Positions 10,744-21,900 of a DNA stretch of 64,000 nucleotides are shown piece by piece. The translations under genes and the position numbers were made by a program. Source of the stretch: Desmodesmus armatus (Eukaryota > Chlorophyta > Chlorophyceae > Sphaeropleales > Scenedesmaceae); NCBI GenBank assembly GCA_007449985.2, contig VIIQ02000076.1, forward strand, positions 124,001 to 188,000, in the 5' to 3' direction. How positions within the stretch are numbered: position 1 is the stretch's first letter; every line of letters begins with the position of its first letter. A model generated the notes under the pieces. The model made no database searches and had not been told where the DNA came from. It worked only from the letters and a program-made list of their open reading frames with translations.

Positions 10744-12492
10744 GGTGGCTTGTTGTTGGGGTGTTGATGCTGCTGCTGCTGTGCTGGACAGCAATGGCCA
10801 GCTGCGCAAGCTTGTCTGCTTTCGCGCGCATGCAGGTGGTCACATGTGGGGTTTATCCGTGCAGGAGGTTGTCGTGTGTATACTAGTGTGGGATGTTATG
10901 AAATGTTAGGGTGTCTTGGCTGGCAGGCTAGATGCCTTGCATGTCTTGTGTAACTTTGTGCAGCTGCCAGACTGTCGACCTGCATACAGACTTATAGCTG
11001 GTGGGGTACAACAGGAGGATGTGTGACTGTTACATTTATTCCATAGTCTGCAATTTTGCAGCCTCATATCACAGTTTGATGGTAGTAACCTGTTTAACTC
11101 ATACCGACCAGCTCTACCAACTTGCACAGACTGCTGCAACCAACCGCCTGCGAATATTCCTTCACACAGTGCCCCTTCTTTGAAACCGAGAGCGTGATCA
11201 CATGAGCTGCTGCAGCTAATTGGGACAGGACAAGTAGGGATATGTACACCCCTACTACAGCCATGCTATGCCAGATTCACTGATGTACAAGCTGGCATGG
11301 GTTGGTACAGACATGTCGGACAGAAAAGTTCATATACTTTGTGCTGTGCCATGGGTTCCCTACCACAGTCAACTTGCTGCACATGCAGTAGATATCAGCC
11401 AATTACAAGGTCTGTCAGCACAGTCAGACATGGCCTGTCACCCAGCTGATAATACCAACAGGCCTTATCCAACCTGGCTGCTGTCAAAGGTGCAGGGCAG
11501 CAGGTAGGCAGTTGCAGCTGCCCAATGTCTGCATGATGCTATACCCGCTAGCTAGACTGAGAATGCCAACACAGCATAGGATAGCGCCACAGCTGTGTAG
11601 GGCAGCCTACTACAGCCATGCCATGCCAGTCTCACTGATGTACAAGCTGGCATGGGTTGGTACAGAACTGATACAGATTGGTACACAGCTGTGCAGGGCA
11701 GCCAGGACTGCTTCAGCCGCCCCAGCCAGCCCACCCAGCTGAGCGCCATTGCAGCAATGAACAGCGGCACACATCACGTGAAGTCTGTGCTTGTACCAGC
11801 AGCACATCCACAGCAGAGCTTACCCACAGCACAAAGTACCAGCTGCACCCATACAGTTCAGCTCTGTTAGCTCTGTACTCAACCTTCGACTCAAAGCACC
11901 TGCGCCTGTTTACTCAACACCCTACAACCTTGCGACGGCTGTAACAGGTGGTGAGTCACCGACTGTTGTCACAGTGCTGCAGCAGGTGTGGTAGCTCTGT
12001 TGGCTGTGTATGGAGGCGGCTCTTTGCAGCACCTGTACCCTTTGCGCTCAAAACATACAACCTTGCGACGGCTGTAACAGCTGGTGAGTCAACAACTTCT
12101 GTCACTGTGCTGCAGCAGGTCCTGCTGCCAGCCTGGCCTATCTACAGCACCCGCATCCCTTTCCTCTCAACACCCTACAACCTTGCGACGGCTTTGCAAT
12201 TGGTGATTCAGCAACTGTTGTCGCTGTACAATCAATGATTCAGCAACTGTTGTCACTGTGCTGCAGCAGGTGCTGCTGCTAGCCTGACCCCCTGCGGCTG
12301 CCCGTGATCATCATAAGTGATGTCAACAGCAGCGTGCGACGGTTGTTTAAAATGGTGAGTCATTAACTGCCATCACTGTGCTGCTGCAGGTGCTGCTGCC
12401 AGCCTAACCTCCTGCGGCTGCCCGTGATCATCATAAGTGATGTCAACAGCAGCGTGCAACGGTTGTGACAGTTGGAGAGTCATCAACTGCAA
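10744..12492. other. convergent intergenic region rich in direct repeats
   Basis: It starts as the 3' UTR of the REI1-like gene (TGTAA at 10949). A roughly 60-bp sequence at 11251-11312 recurs at 11607-11667 with few changes (shared core GATGTACAAGCTGGCATGGG). From about 11900 a tandem array leads into the last exon of the oxidoreductase on the other strand. No coding exon is supported. Confidence 0.6.
11900..12492 (-). repeat. tandem array derived from the oxidoreductase terminal exon
   Basis: The block that encodes the last residues of the oxidoreductase (core GATGATCACGGGCAGCCGCA on the minus strand, exon copy about 12505-12570) is repeated downstream at exactly 120-bp spacing near 12385-12450 and 12265-12330. 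More diverged copies with CCTTGCGACGGCTGTAACA occur near 12174, 12054 and 11919. The stop codon at 12493 lies before these copies on the minus strand, so they sit in the 3' UTR or beyond. Confidence 0.85.
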
Positions 12493-15400
12493 TCACTGTG
12501 CTGCTGCAGGTGCTGCTGCCAGCCTGACCTCCTGCGGCTGCCCGTGATCATCATAAGTGATGTCAACAGCAGCACCCTTGTGGTCAAGGCTGAGCCTGCC
12601 TGCCTGCAGGATGGCTGTAACCGCCAGGGTTTTAGAGGCTAGGGCCAACTGCCCTTCAGCTTCGTAGTATGTGATGCTTTTGGACCCGCTGTTGATGGCT
12701 GCTGCTGCCTCGATAAATGCCGCGATGCTGATGTAGCCGTAGCCGGTCTGGCCCGCGAAGAAGCCGTTTGCGTCAGGGGTGTACCTGCAGGGGGCGTACA
12801 ACACACGCAGTTTGAGACTAGCCTGTCAACATGACGCGGCTGGTCAACATGACATGTACCTGCTGGATGCAACTCATGTGTCAACACATGGCAGTGTGGT
12901 GCATTGACAGTGCAGTCAGTGACAGCAGCAGTGGCAGTGGCAGCGATACAGTGCTAGGTGGCGGAGACTCTTGCTCCGCTTTCTGTGGGAATCATAGAGG
13001 ATGTCAGAGTGCTCTTTCTCTTCCCGGCTGTACTTTTAGCATCCTGCACGCATTGCTTACCCGCCTGGCTCATCCACCTAGCAAGCAACCTGCTATGCCC
13101 CCTCCTGCATGTCTCACAAGTCAACTGTGCTCACCTCATGTATGGGGGGTCGAGTGCAGCTTATCGCTCGTGCAGCATGCTGCACACAGGGCTGAAATAC
13201 AACTACCCCCACGTGGGTAGGTGCACCTACCCACCTACCCACTCTACTATCCATGCCTGCAGCTTCCTGTCTGAATAAAATTTCGTTGACGATCCGACAT
13301 GTGAGTCGCATGTTCCCTTGCATGTGCTCACCTCATGTATAGGGGGTTGAGTGCAGCGTATCCCGTCTCGTCTGTCGCCGTGTTGTACCCCCTGTGTGCC
13401 TGGTCAGCATGCACCTCACCAGCCTGGCCCATGTAGTGGAAGTGCTGACGCGTGTGGCACTCACCCTGCACAACACACAGTACAGCATAGCACGCACGTC
13501 ATGAACAACACAGCGAGTCACAACACAGCACGGCATGTGGCACGGCACAATGGCGCACCACTGGGGGATTGGAACCGCGACCACAGACAAACATACAAAC
13601 TCAAACACACGCTGAATGCTTGACAAACCCTACTCGGTATCCACATGTGCTTGTGGGGCACATGGCATGGCTCCAGGCTGGCCTGCAACAGAGCTGCAGT
13701 GGCACACACACAGAACGCATGCAGTCTCTCTGTCGACACACCCATGCTTCACACCCATGCTTTGATTGCATCATATGTATGACGCTCTTCGGCCTTCAAC
13801 CCCTATCAGTCCAAGTGTTTTACACACAGGTACTACTTGGGAGTGATGACTAGAGGAGGTGGAGACTGCGGCATTGCCAACAGTGTTCACAGCCCATGCA
13901 GCCCAGCAGCAGCAGGAGGCTCAGCGTACCTTTGGTGCGATCCAGCTAGCTGTGTAGACTGCTGTGCCTGTTGAGCTGCTGTGCCTGTTGGCCCACTGCA
14001 CAGTGAGGGTGATGGTGTCCTCACAGGGACGACCCAGCTTGGCATCAGCAACACCTGGGGGTGGGGGAGGTGGATGGGTGGGTGGGTGGGGTGGGGGGGG
14101 GGGGAGTGCGTGAAGTGGTGTAATGTACCCCACGAGCCTCTGGCTCTTCTGTAGGTTGCACGGCTTTGCCGTGCCCAATTTCCGTCACTGTAACTGTACT
14201 GGTGAGGGGGGGGGGGGTGAGTGTGAGCCGATTGAGGGTTGGCAGCCTGCACGAGGAGGCAGGGGTTGATTGCAGGGACCGGTTGCGCAGCACACGATTT
14301 GGCAGGTACTGCAACAAGCCAGTCCAGAAGCTGTAAGTAGCACATGGATGGTGGGGCTGTCCGCACAAGGATGATCCAGCTTTGATCACACCACACGAGG
14401 AATGCACGTACGGGTGGGGAAGACGGCACTGCAACATGAGGAGAAAGTTCAAGCGTCTAGAGGCTGTGGGGTGGTAGCTGGCTCAGGAACAGCCCGAGTG
14501 CAAGAGCATGCCGGAGACAAAGAGCGGGATACAACACTAGGTGGACAGCACATAAAGGTGGGAGGTGCCTGCTGCACACTGCTGCGGTAAATCCATATGG
14601 TTACATGTGGTGCAGGGTGCAAGCAGTGTGCATCCTGACACTGCTGACATTGACACCAGGCACACTCCACCCTCGTGCCGCCCAAGTTGAGTTTGAGTGA
14701 AAGTTAATTCTACTACACACCCCCTTGGTGTGATTGCGCTATAGAAGCTACACTTGAAGATGTGCAACACAGAGGTCATGCCAGCCTTTGACTGATTTCA
14801 TACCATCGGGCGATCAAATCACATGGGCTGCCTCAGATGGAGGGGCAGCAAGAAGCCGGGCGGGAGGCAAATTGGGGCACGTGTGTGTGTGTGTGGGGGG
14901 GGGGGGGGGGCGTCTGAGCTCAGCCGTGATGACATACAGATCATAGCTGCAGTGAAGCGCCCGTTGAAGTGGGACTGCACCCAAACGTTGATGATTGGGA
15001 GGAATACCATTGCGACGGCGCATTCCACATGCAGCTATGATCATGTATAGCATTACGGCTGAGCTCAGACGTCCCCTTTCCCCCCAAACGTGCCCCAAGA
15101 TGCCTCCCACCCGTGTACAGCATTACGGCAGGACTTCCTTACCAGCACCTGCCCACAGCACACTTCGGTCAGTTCTTCCACCCTTCCGCAAGCTTCTCAC
15201 TCCCTAGTTGGCTTACAAGCGAACTGTTGACTGCCAGCGCAATCACTCATATAAGGTGCACCACACTCGCCTGATGAACAGCCACCCACGCCCCTCTCAT
15301 CAAGCAACAGGATCCTAAATCTTCTTACCCACTCACCCTCGAGCTGTTTTGCGCATAACCTCACACTGTCTTGACCCCCCCCCCCCACGTGTGCACACCC

Positions 15401-18400
15401 CCCACCCCACCGCCCGACCGTCAACCCACCTGTTGCTGCCAGTGCAGTCACACGAGTGGGGTGTGCCATGTGAGACACCATCCAGTTGTGCACGTCGATA
15501 TGGTGGCTGTTCAGGTAGTAGTTGATGTCAGAGCTCTTGCCAGCCCAGGCCCTGCATGCACACCAGGGGGGCAACGTTTCAAAGTTCCACAGCACCTGGG
15601 TTGTAGGGTTTAATGCACTGTTGTGGGGTTTATTGCAATACAACCTGTCAAGACCACGGCTTAATGACTGCTGCCAAGGGTGAAATTGCATGCTATCCAC
15701 AAGTCCACCACTGTACTGCACTGTACTGCACTGTACTGCACAATACAGTACAGTTACAACATATAAAGCATTGGCCCTGGAACCTAAAAACAATATAAAG
15801 CATTTGCCAGGTTGGTAGAGTGATGCGCACCTGAATGTGTCCAGCTGCTGCTTGGGCTGTGCCATGTATGAGTAGTAGTAGGAGAAGGGGCCCAGGTTAC
15901 GGGCCCTGTTGCGCGCATCACTGTAGATTGGGTCAAAGCGCTTGTGGTACTCCACACCCAACTGCATATACAACATACGAGGATCCAGGGCAGAGGGTTG
16001 AGGGCGTCGGGCATGACGCACAGGCACTGTTTTGGTACCCTGCTGACTTCAGTGACGAACCACACCCTGACCCTGCAGTTGTGCGTAATGCACACACCAG
16101 CAACATACTTGTCGGAGATCCTGGGGGGGGGGGGGGCTCTCCCCTCGACCCCCCTCCCATGGTACCCATCACCAACACGTTCCACCAGTAGTGCTTGTTG
16201 GTCAGCTCCACCAGGCCCTTGTGTTGAATTCATGAAGCCACATTTCCCCCATTCTCCCCATGTGCTAGCTACACCGCAATTCGTCTGCACTCTTCCCTTG
16301 CGAGTTTCCTCACTTGAAACATTCATTTGCAAGGCACATCAGCACACATTAATAAACCTTCCCGCACACTCGCTGAAAGGCTGGGGGACTAAAAGTCAGG
16401 GCACCAAAACTGCCCAAGCACACCGGAAGTAATGCTTGTCACCCCCCTTCCCTCACCCCCCCCCACCCCACCCCCCACCACCCCCCCTGCCCCTCACCAA
16501 CACATTCTGCTTGTTGGCGAGTTCCACCAGGACCTTGAGTTGAGCCCACCTAGCCACACACCCCACTGGGGTGGCACCTTTCCTGCCCGCTGATAGCTGC
16601 ACTGCATCCCGTCTGCAGTCTTACCTCACAACGCTGTTTCTTTGCAAGCAAACGTACGCTTGCCACCCCCCCTCCCTCACCAGAACGTTCTGCCTTGTTG
16701 GCCAGTTCCACCAGGACCTTGTGTTCCACCCCCTTCCCCGCTATGCTAGCTGGACTGCATGCCGCCTGCAAATTCCCTCGTCACTGTCTCTCTGCAAGCC
16801 ATTCTGGCTCCCCCTCCCCCCTCCCCGCCCAACAATGACCAGCAACGCCTCATTTTCAACATGTTTCATGTCCCCACATTTTCATATCCAGACGCCCCCC
16901 CTCACCAGCACGTTCTGCTTGCTGGCCAGTTCCACCAGGCCCTTGTGTTCCTGCAGTGTCTTCACGATGGGCTTGGCCACCAGCACATGCAGCCCAGCAG
17001 CAATGCAGGCAGCTGACAGGCTGTAGTGTGTGTCATCTGGTGTGAAGATGATAGCAACATCACCAGGCTTCATGCTGGCTATGGCCTGTGGAGGGGGTGA
17101 GGAGGGGGGGGGTAGGGGAGGGCGAGGGAAGCCAATGAAAATTTGATGGACTGTCACAATCAAGAGTGAATTCAGCTGCAAGGGAAATTGCCTGCCACTC
17201 AACACAGCACCCCCACACCCTCACACACAGCTTAGTGTCCAACACACAACTGCGCAAGGACACAACAAACAGCAGGCATGGGTGTCAACTGGTGTGAAGA
17301 TGTTGGTCACATCACCAGGCTTCATGCTGGCCATAGCCTGTGAAGTGTTGGTGCAGGAGGGTGTGGGGCAGGGCAAAACAGATGACAGAGAGTGGAAGGC
17401 AGGTTTTGACCAAGGGGTGAAGAGGAAGCACTGTTCACTGCTACTGCTTGAGGTCCACAGCAGTTCTGGCAGCTGCAGGTGCTGGTGAAACTGCCACAGC
17501 AGCTACAAAAGAAAATTGGCATTGCCATAAGCCCTTGGCTAGAACCTTGCAACTTGCAGTTGATCGCTCTCTCCCAACACATGCCCGTGCTTGCATGTGA
17601 CTCGCATGTATGCTACATGTCAACACACACAGGCACACAGACACACCTTCAGTGCTGCCTGTGGGTCGTCCTGCACGTCGTCTGCCGGGAAGCAGTCGAT
17701 GGAGAGGTCCAGGCCGCGGTACACCTTGCCTATCTTTGCCTCCATGGTGGCGCGCACATCAGGCATGCGGGTGCCGCAGCGGTCACACAACACCATGCGG
17801 CGCACCTGCAGGAAAGGGTAACAGCACAAGGACCAAATAGGGTGTGAGTGAAAGGGGCAGGACAGGCAGCACAGCAGGCATGCGGGGGCCGCAGCGGTCA
17901 CACAACACCATGCGGCGAACCTGCAGGAAGCATAAGGAAGGACAGGATGGGGTGTGTGAGTGCGGTTGCATAACTTCCCCTGCAAAGGGCATTACTGACG
18001 TCTTGTTTGAGTCTGGGATTATACTCAAACGTATACAAGGCTACAACCAGCTGCAGCCCCCAGCGGGAGAGATGCCTGGGCACCTGCTGCCCTGTAACCC
18101 TCCCCCCCTTCCCCTTACCCCAATCCCCCATGACCATGTCACGTCACAGGATGATTTCAGAGGTGACGGTAGGCTGCATTGGAGGTGCATGACCACCCTA
18201 ATATGTGTGCGCTCAGCTTGTGCTGGTGTGCTACATGATGGAGTTCTAGTTTCTGCGTAGGACACTCTCGCCCTTTTCTCTACAAGCAACTGCAGGTTGG
18301 TATGTCCTGCAAGTACTGGCAGTGTGGTTGGGTATATGCCCGCACCTTCCCCAGGCGCCTGAGGTCAAAGCATGTGAGGGCCACAACACCTGCTGGCTTG

Positions 18401-18673
18401 TCAGCTGCTGCTCCGTGGCTCGTCTGTACAAACCTGGTTCAAAAGCAGCAGCAATCAGCAACATGATGTGGGCTAGCGGTGGGGGGTACAATGGTGGGGC
18501 CTTGCCAACCTCACACTGGGTGGTGCCAGAAATGCAGCAGGAGAAACAGCACAGATGCAGCAGTGGCCCAAGGACCCAATACTAGATCAGCATGCATGTC
18601 CTCACCCAGCAGTGTACTCTCCAGCACCTATCATCAGCACATCCACCGGCTGTTGTTGGTTGCTGTCCACCAT
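12493..18673 (-). CDS. Gfo/Idh/MocA-family oxidoreductase, fungal GaaA (D-galacturonate reductase) type
   Basis: Nine exons close to exactly 432 residues: 18673-18606, 18433-18346, 17805-17647, 17085-16906, 15961-15831, 15551-15430, 14054-13930, 13465-13332 and 12784-12493. The N-terminus carries a Rossmann dinucleotide motif ([13 protein letters not shown], residues 12-24). Other family blocks are [49 protein letters not shown] with the conserved Lys172, [34 protein letters not shown] and [19 protein letters not shown]. From recalled family sequence these align along the whole length with fungal GaaA, the NADPH-dependent D-galacturonate reductase of pectin catabolism. Substrate in the alga is not shown; uronate reduction towards L-galactonate or ascorbate is possible. 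No targeting peptide is evident, so it is probably cytosolic. It is divergent to the first E2-PARP gene. Several introns contain copies of its own exon edges. Confidence 0.88.
13127..13164 (-). repeat. copy of exon 8 3' edge in intron 8
   Basis: On the minus strand the end of exon 8 (coding NPLYMR plus the GTGAGC donor, 13323-13362) is repeated about 196 bp further downstream with a few changes (DPPYMR). The donor is intact, so it may act as a decoy 5' splice site. Confidence 0.8.
14859..15113. mobile_element. MITE-like foldback inverted repeat
   Basis: Arms at about 14859-14954 and 15027-15113 are inverted copies (shared blocks TTGGGGCACGT, CGTCTGAGCTCAGCCGT and ATCATAGCTGCA) around a loop of about 70 bp. 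The left arm has an expanded GT/G run. It lies in intron 6 of the oxidoreductase. No transposase is present and target-site duplications are not clear, so the MITE label is tentative. Confidence 0.5.
16166..16729 (-). repeat. three copies of exon 4 3' edge in intron 4
   Basis: The end of exon 4 (CACAAGGGCCTGGTGGA...AACGTGCTG plus donor, about 16897-16950) recurs at 16673-16729, 16490-16542 and 16166-16226, increasingly diverged and separated by about 180-325 bp. The first two copies keep a GT where the donor was. C-rich tracts accompany each copy, so the duplicated unit included intron sequence. Confidence 0.85.
17281..17343 (-). repeat. copy of exon 4 5' edge in intron 3
   Basis: The acceptor side of exon 4 (coding [10 protein letters not shown] and onward, 17036-17090) is repeated upstream on the minus strand with an intact CACAG acceptor but diverged coding positions. 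The unit is about 245 bp. Confidence 0.8.
17876..17931 (-). repeat. copy of exon 3 5' edge in intron 2
   Basis: The acceptor and first codons of exon 3 ([15 protein letters not shown], 17760-17812) are repeated about 118 bp upstream on the minus strand, reading [15 protein letters not shown]. The copy has its own good CTGCAG acceptor and so could be chosen as an alternative 3' splice site. Confidence 0.85.
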
Positions 18674-18972
18674 TTTGAGTTTCTTGTCCAACAAAGAGTA
18701 GGGAGGTGCTTAAAGGGGTGAAGGAATGATAGGAACCACAAGTGATGGCAAATAGACGATGGCAGAAGTGCATTCGATGCCTCGTGTTGAAAGCCCTGAT
18801 CAGGATCCAGGCGGTTTTGTTTTCAGCTCGGTGTGCCCTTGTTGACGGAATGCAACTGCGTTTTCACAATAACTTTTAAATGGAAAACGCTTGAATGAAG
18901 GACGCAGGCAGCTGAAGCCAACAAAAGCTGGCAGCATAAGCCAGCACAAGCTGAAAGTCTGGACTTCGCGGA
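18674..18972. promoter_or_regulatory. short divergent promoter region
   Basis: Only about 300 bp separate the start codons of the oxidoreductase (-) and the first E2-PARP gene (+). The right part, from about 18795, recurs upstream of the second E2-PARP gene (from 26281), so the proximal promoter of the fusion gene was included in the duplication. I see no clear TATA box. Confidence 0.5.
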
Positions 18973-21900
18973 ATGATTCCTGACAGCACCAGGCCTGCTT
19001 GGAAGTCTTTGAAGGTGTGTGTGGTGCCGGGGAACATCTGCTGCCTTCTGGCCTGAGGTGCCACCCCAATGACAGCACAGGCATGTGGGCCTGCCCATGA
19101 TGCAGCCAACAGGCACCAATCGTCCCTTGGATCACCCATTTTGAGTGTCTCTAACCCGTGATCGTTCTCTGCTGTGCTGCATTGGATGCCTGGGGCCTGC
19201 ACGCCACATTGTAACAGGGAATCCTGCGCGTGCAAGCTGAGTTCAAGCATGTCCAGCGCGGGGTAGGCAGTCAGTACCCCTTCATTCAGGAACTGTCCAT
19301 CAAAGATGACAATATCAACGTTTGGGAGCTCAAGCTGGCGAACTTTGACGAGGATATAGAGGGCGGCAGGCAGCTGAACGAGGACTTGGACCAACTGCAG
19401 CAACAGTAAGTCTTCTTACTGCTGTGGCAAAGCAGCGGTGCTTCTTGCAGCTCTTGGCAGAGTATGAGTGCATACAGCAACTTCTGTGAAGCAGCAATAT
19501 ATTCATACTTTGCAGTGCCCTCAGTCTCGAACCTCTCTCAATAGCAGGTGTGGCACGGTGTGGTGTGCTGGTGTAGGTATGGACAGGGACACATCGTGGC
19601 TCAGATTGAGTTTCCTGATGACTACCCCACACACCCCTTCTTCATGCGAGTGGTCTCCCCAAGGTGCGTTGGAGAACTGCCGAGTTGCCTAGCTACACAT
19701 ACTGAGGAGCGCACACACTGCATTATTCCATGTGTGCTGGCCCTGCCTGCATGCATGGGTGCCTTGCATGCTTGTCCAGCCTGCAGGACTGCATGACAAT
19801 GCATGCAGATCTGACTTCACCACACGTCCCTTGCATGGTGCCATACACAGCAGCACACCAACTGGTGGCTGGCATGGCTTTCCTGCTTGAATCAAACTGG
19901 TAGTCTGCCTCTCATGCCGCTCATAGCCTCGTCTGCTGTCGTGACACCCAAGCATCCATAATATGGGCAAGAGGACACACAAAAACCAGCAGCTGCCCCG
20001 CCAACGCGTCCCGTTGTTTGTCCTGCCTGCAGGTGCAAGATGTACACGGGTCACGTCACAGCTGGCGGCAGCATCTGTGTTGAGGCCCTGACCTGCAGTG
20101 GCTCCCCAGGCAGCTGGCAGCCAGACTTCAGTGTGGAGGGGCTGCTCAACCTGATTGTCATCAACATGGTGCGTTTGGAGTGTGGGGTTTGCAGTGGAGT
20201 TGGGTGGGGTGGGCGGCACGAATTGTGGGTAGGCAGCTCAAAATCTTCTCCAGCGACCTACGAGACCTTTCGGTTGCCTTGTCATAGCATGGGAGTGGGC
20301 TCGCCTCAAATCGTCAATGGCAGCAGGCGAATGCGGGGGCAGGCAATTGGCCGATTGCACCATTCAACTGCACCACCTTGTCACCAGGTGATGCAACAGC
20401 TGCAGTCACAGTTGACTGCACCCATGCTTGGCCATGCCCTGCGTTGCTGTGCAGATCGACTGCCCAGTCACAACAGTCCAGACTGCCACAGGGCCAGGAG
20501 GCAGGTCAGGACCCCTGCGTGTGGACTTCCATTGCGGCAACCCTATCAGGCCCTACTCAAACGCAGAGGCGCAGGAAGCCTTTCGCAGGTATGTTGTTGT
20601 GTTGTAGCCGGGCCATGAGTGTCCTCCAGTGTGTCTGCGAGTGTGTTAGCCCAATGCACCTCCGTAGGCTTGGGGTGTGGAGGCAGTCGCCTGGTCGCCC
20701 GGCTGCATTCTTTGCATTTGTTTGCAGTGCTTCCTGCAGCTCAGCTACATGGAGGATCATGATGTCACAATCGTCAGACCACTATCGCACTGTGATCCTT
20801 TATTGATGCCGTTCGCAGGACGCTGCAGAACCACCAGAAGATGGGCTGGGGTTCAGGAGCTGGCGCAGGGTCCTCAGCTGCTGCTGCGGCTGCAGGGGCC
20901 GCAGGGCCCTCAGGGCTTGCAGGGGCTGCAGCAGGTGCGGTACCCACCCCAGAGGCAGCAGCGGCAGCAGCAGCGGCAGCGGCGGCTGCAGCGGCAGCGA
21001 TAGGGGGTGTCACGCGTGCAGCAGCGAAGGCCGCAGCGGAGGAGCAGGAGGAACTGGAGGAGGCAGCTCTGGGGCCGGGTGGGAGGCCGAAGTTGGGTAG
21101 TGCAGCACAGATCAGGCGGTTCAGGAAGATGTATGCGCAGTACCTTCAGCGAAAGCAGCTGGAAGAGGCAGCAGCAGCGGCGGCTGCCAGCGGCTCTCAG
21201 CAGCAGGAGGAGCAGCAGGAGCAGCACCTGCTGCTGTTGCTGGCGCAGCAGGAGCAGCAGCAGGGGGGATCAATGAAGCGGCGCAGGCTTGCCAGGGCAG
21301 GCAGCAGCGGGCAGGCAGTGGATGGTGGTGCTGATGGGATGGAGGTGGAGGATGGTGAAGAGGAGGATGACGATGCAGGTGTGTCACGGCTTGTACACCG
21401 CGGCCAGATGGGGGAAGGGTGTGAGAGCAAGGGCTGTCAATTGCGCGTTCAAACATGCCACGCATACGTAGATGCTCACGCACATATGGACAACTGCCAA
21501 ATTGGGAGGGTGGGAGGTAGCGACACTGCCATTGTGCCAATACGACGAGTGACCTCAACGTGGGTGATGTTGTTAATCCTATCCTGGTGCAGAGGCGTGC
21601 TTGGATGAGGACGTTGGCGACGACACTGGTGACGAAAGGGCAGCACAGCCAAGGCAGTCTCTCAGGCAGCGTCTGGCAGCTGCAGCAGCGGAAGCAACAG
21701 CCGCAACGGTGGCAGCATCAGTGGCTGCAGCAGCGCGAGCACCTGCAGCAGCAGCAGCGCAAGGCATGACAGGCCTCGCCCTGGCGCCCCAGCAGCGAGT
21801 GACAGCCGCCCGGTCTGCTGCTGCTGCAGCGCTAGCTGCAGGGGCTACTATTTCGGCGGCAAGGGCTGCTGCTGCGGCTGCAGAGGTTGCTGTGCCGGTG

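Noticed and set aside
18876..19403. 175-codon minus-strand frame, with a counterpart at 26447-26884
   Set aside because: It is antisense to E2-PARP exons 1-2; the plus strand gives a spliced, phase-consistent E2 domain, and the antisense frame has no domain.
20774..21013. Ala/Pro-rich minus-strand frame within E2-PARP exon 6
   Set aside because: The plus-strand exon has matched splice sites and is conserved in copy B; the minus frame is a by-product of GC-rich triplets.
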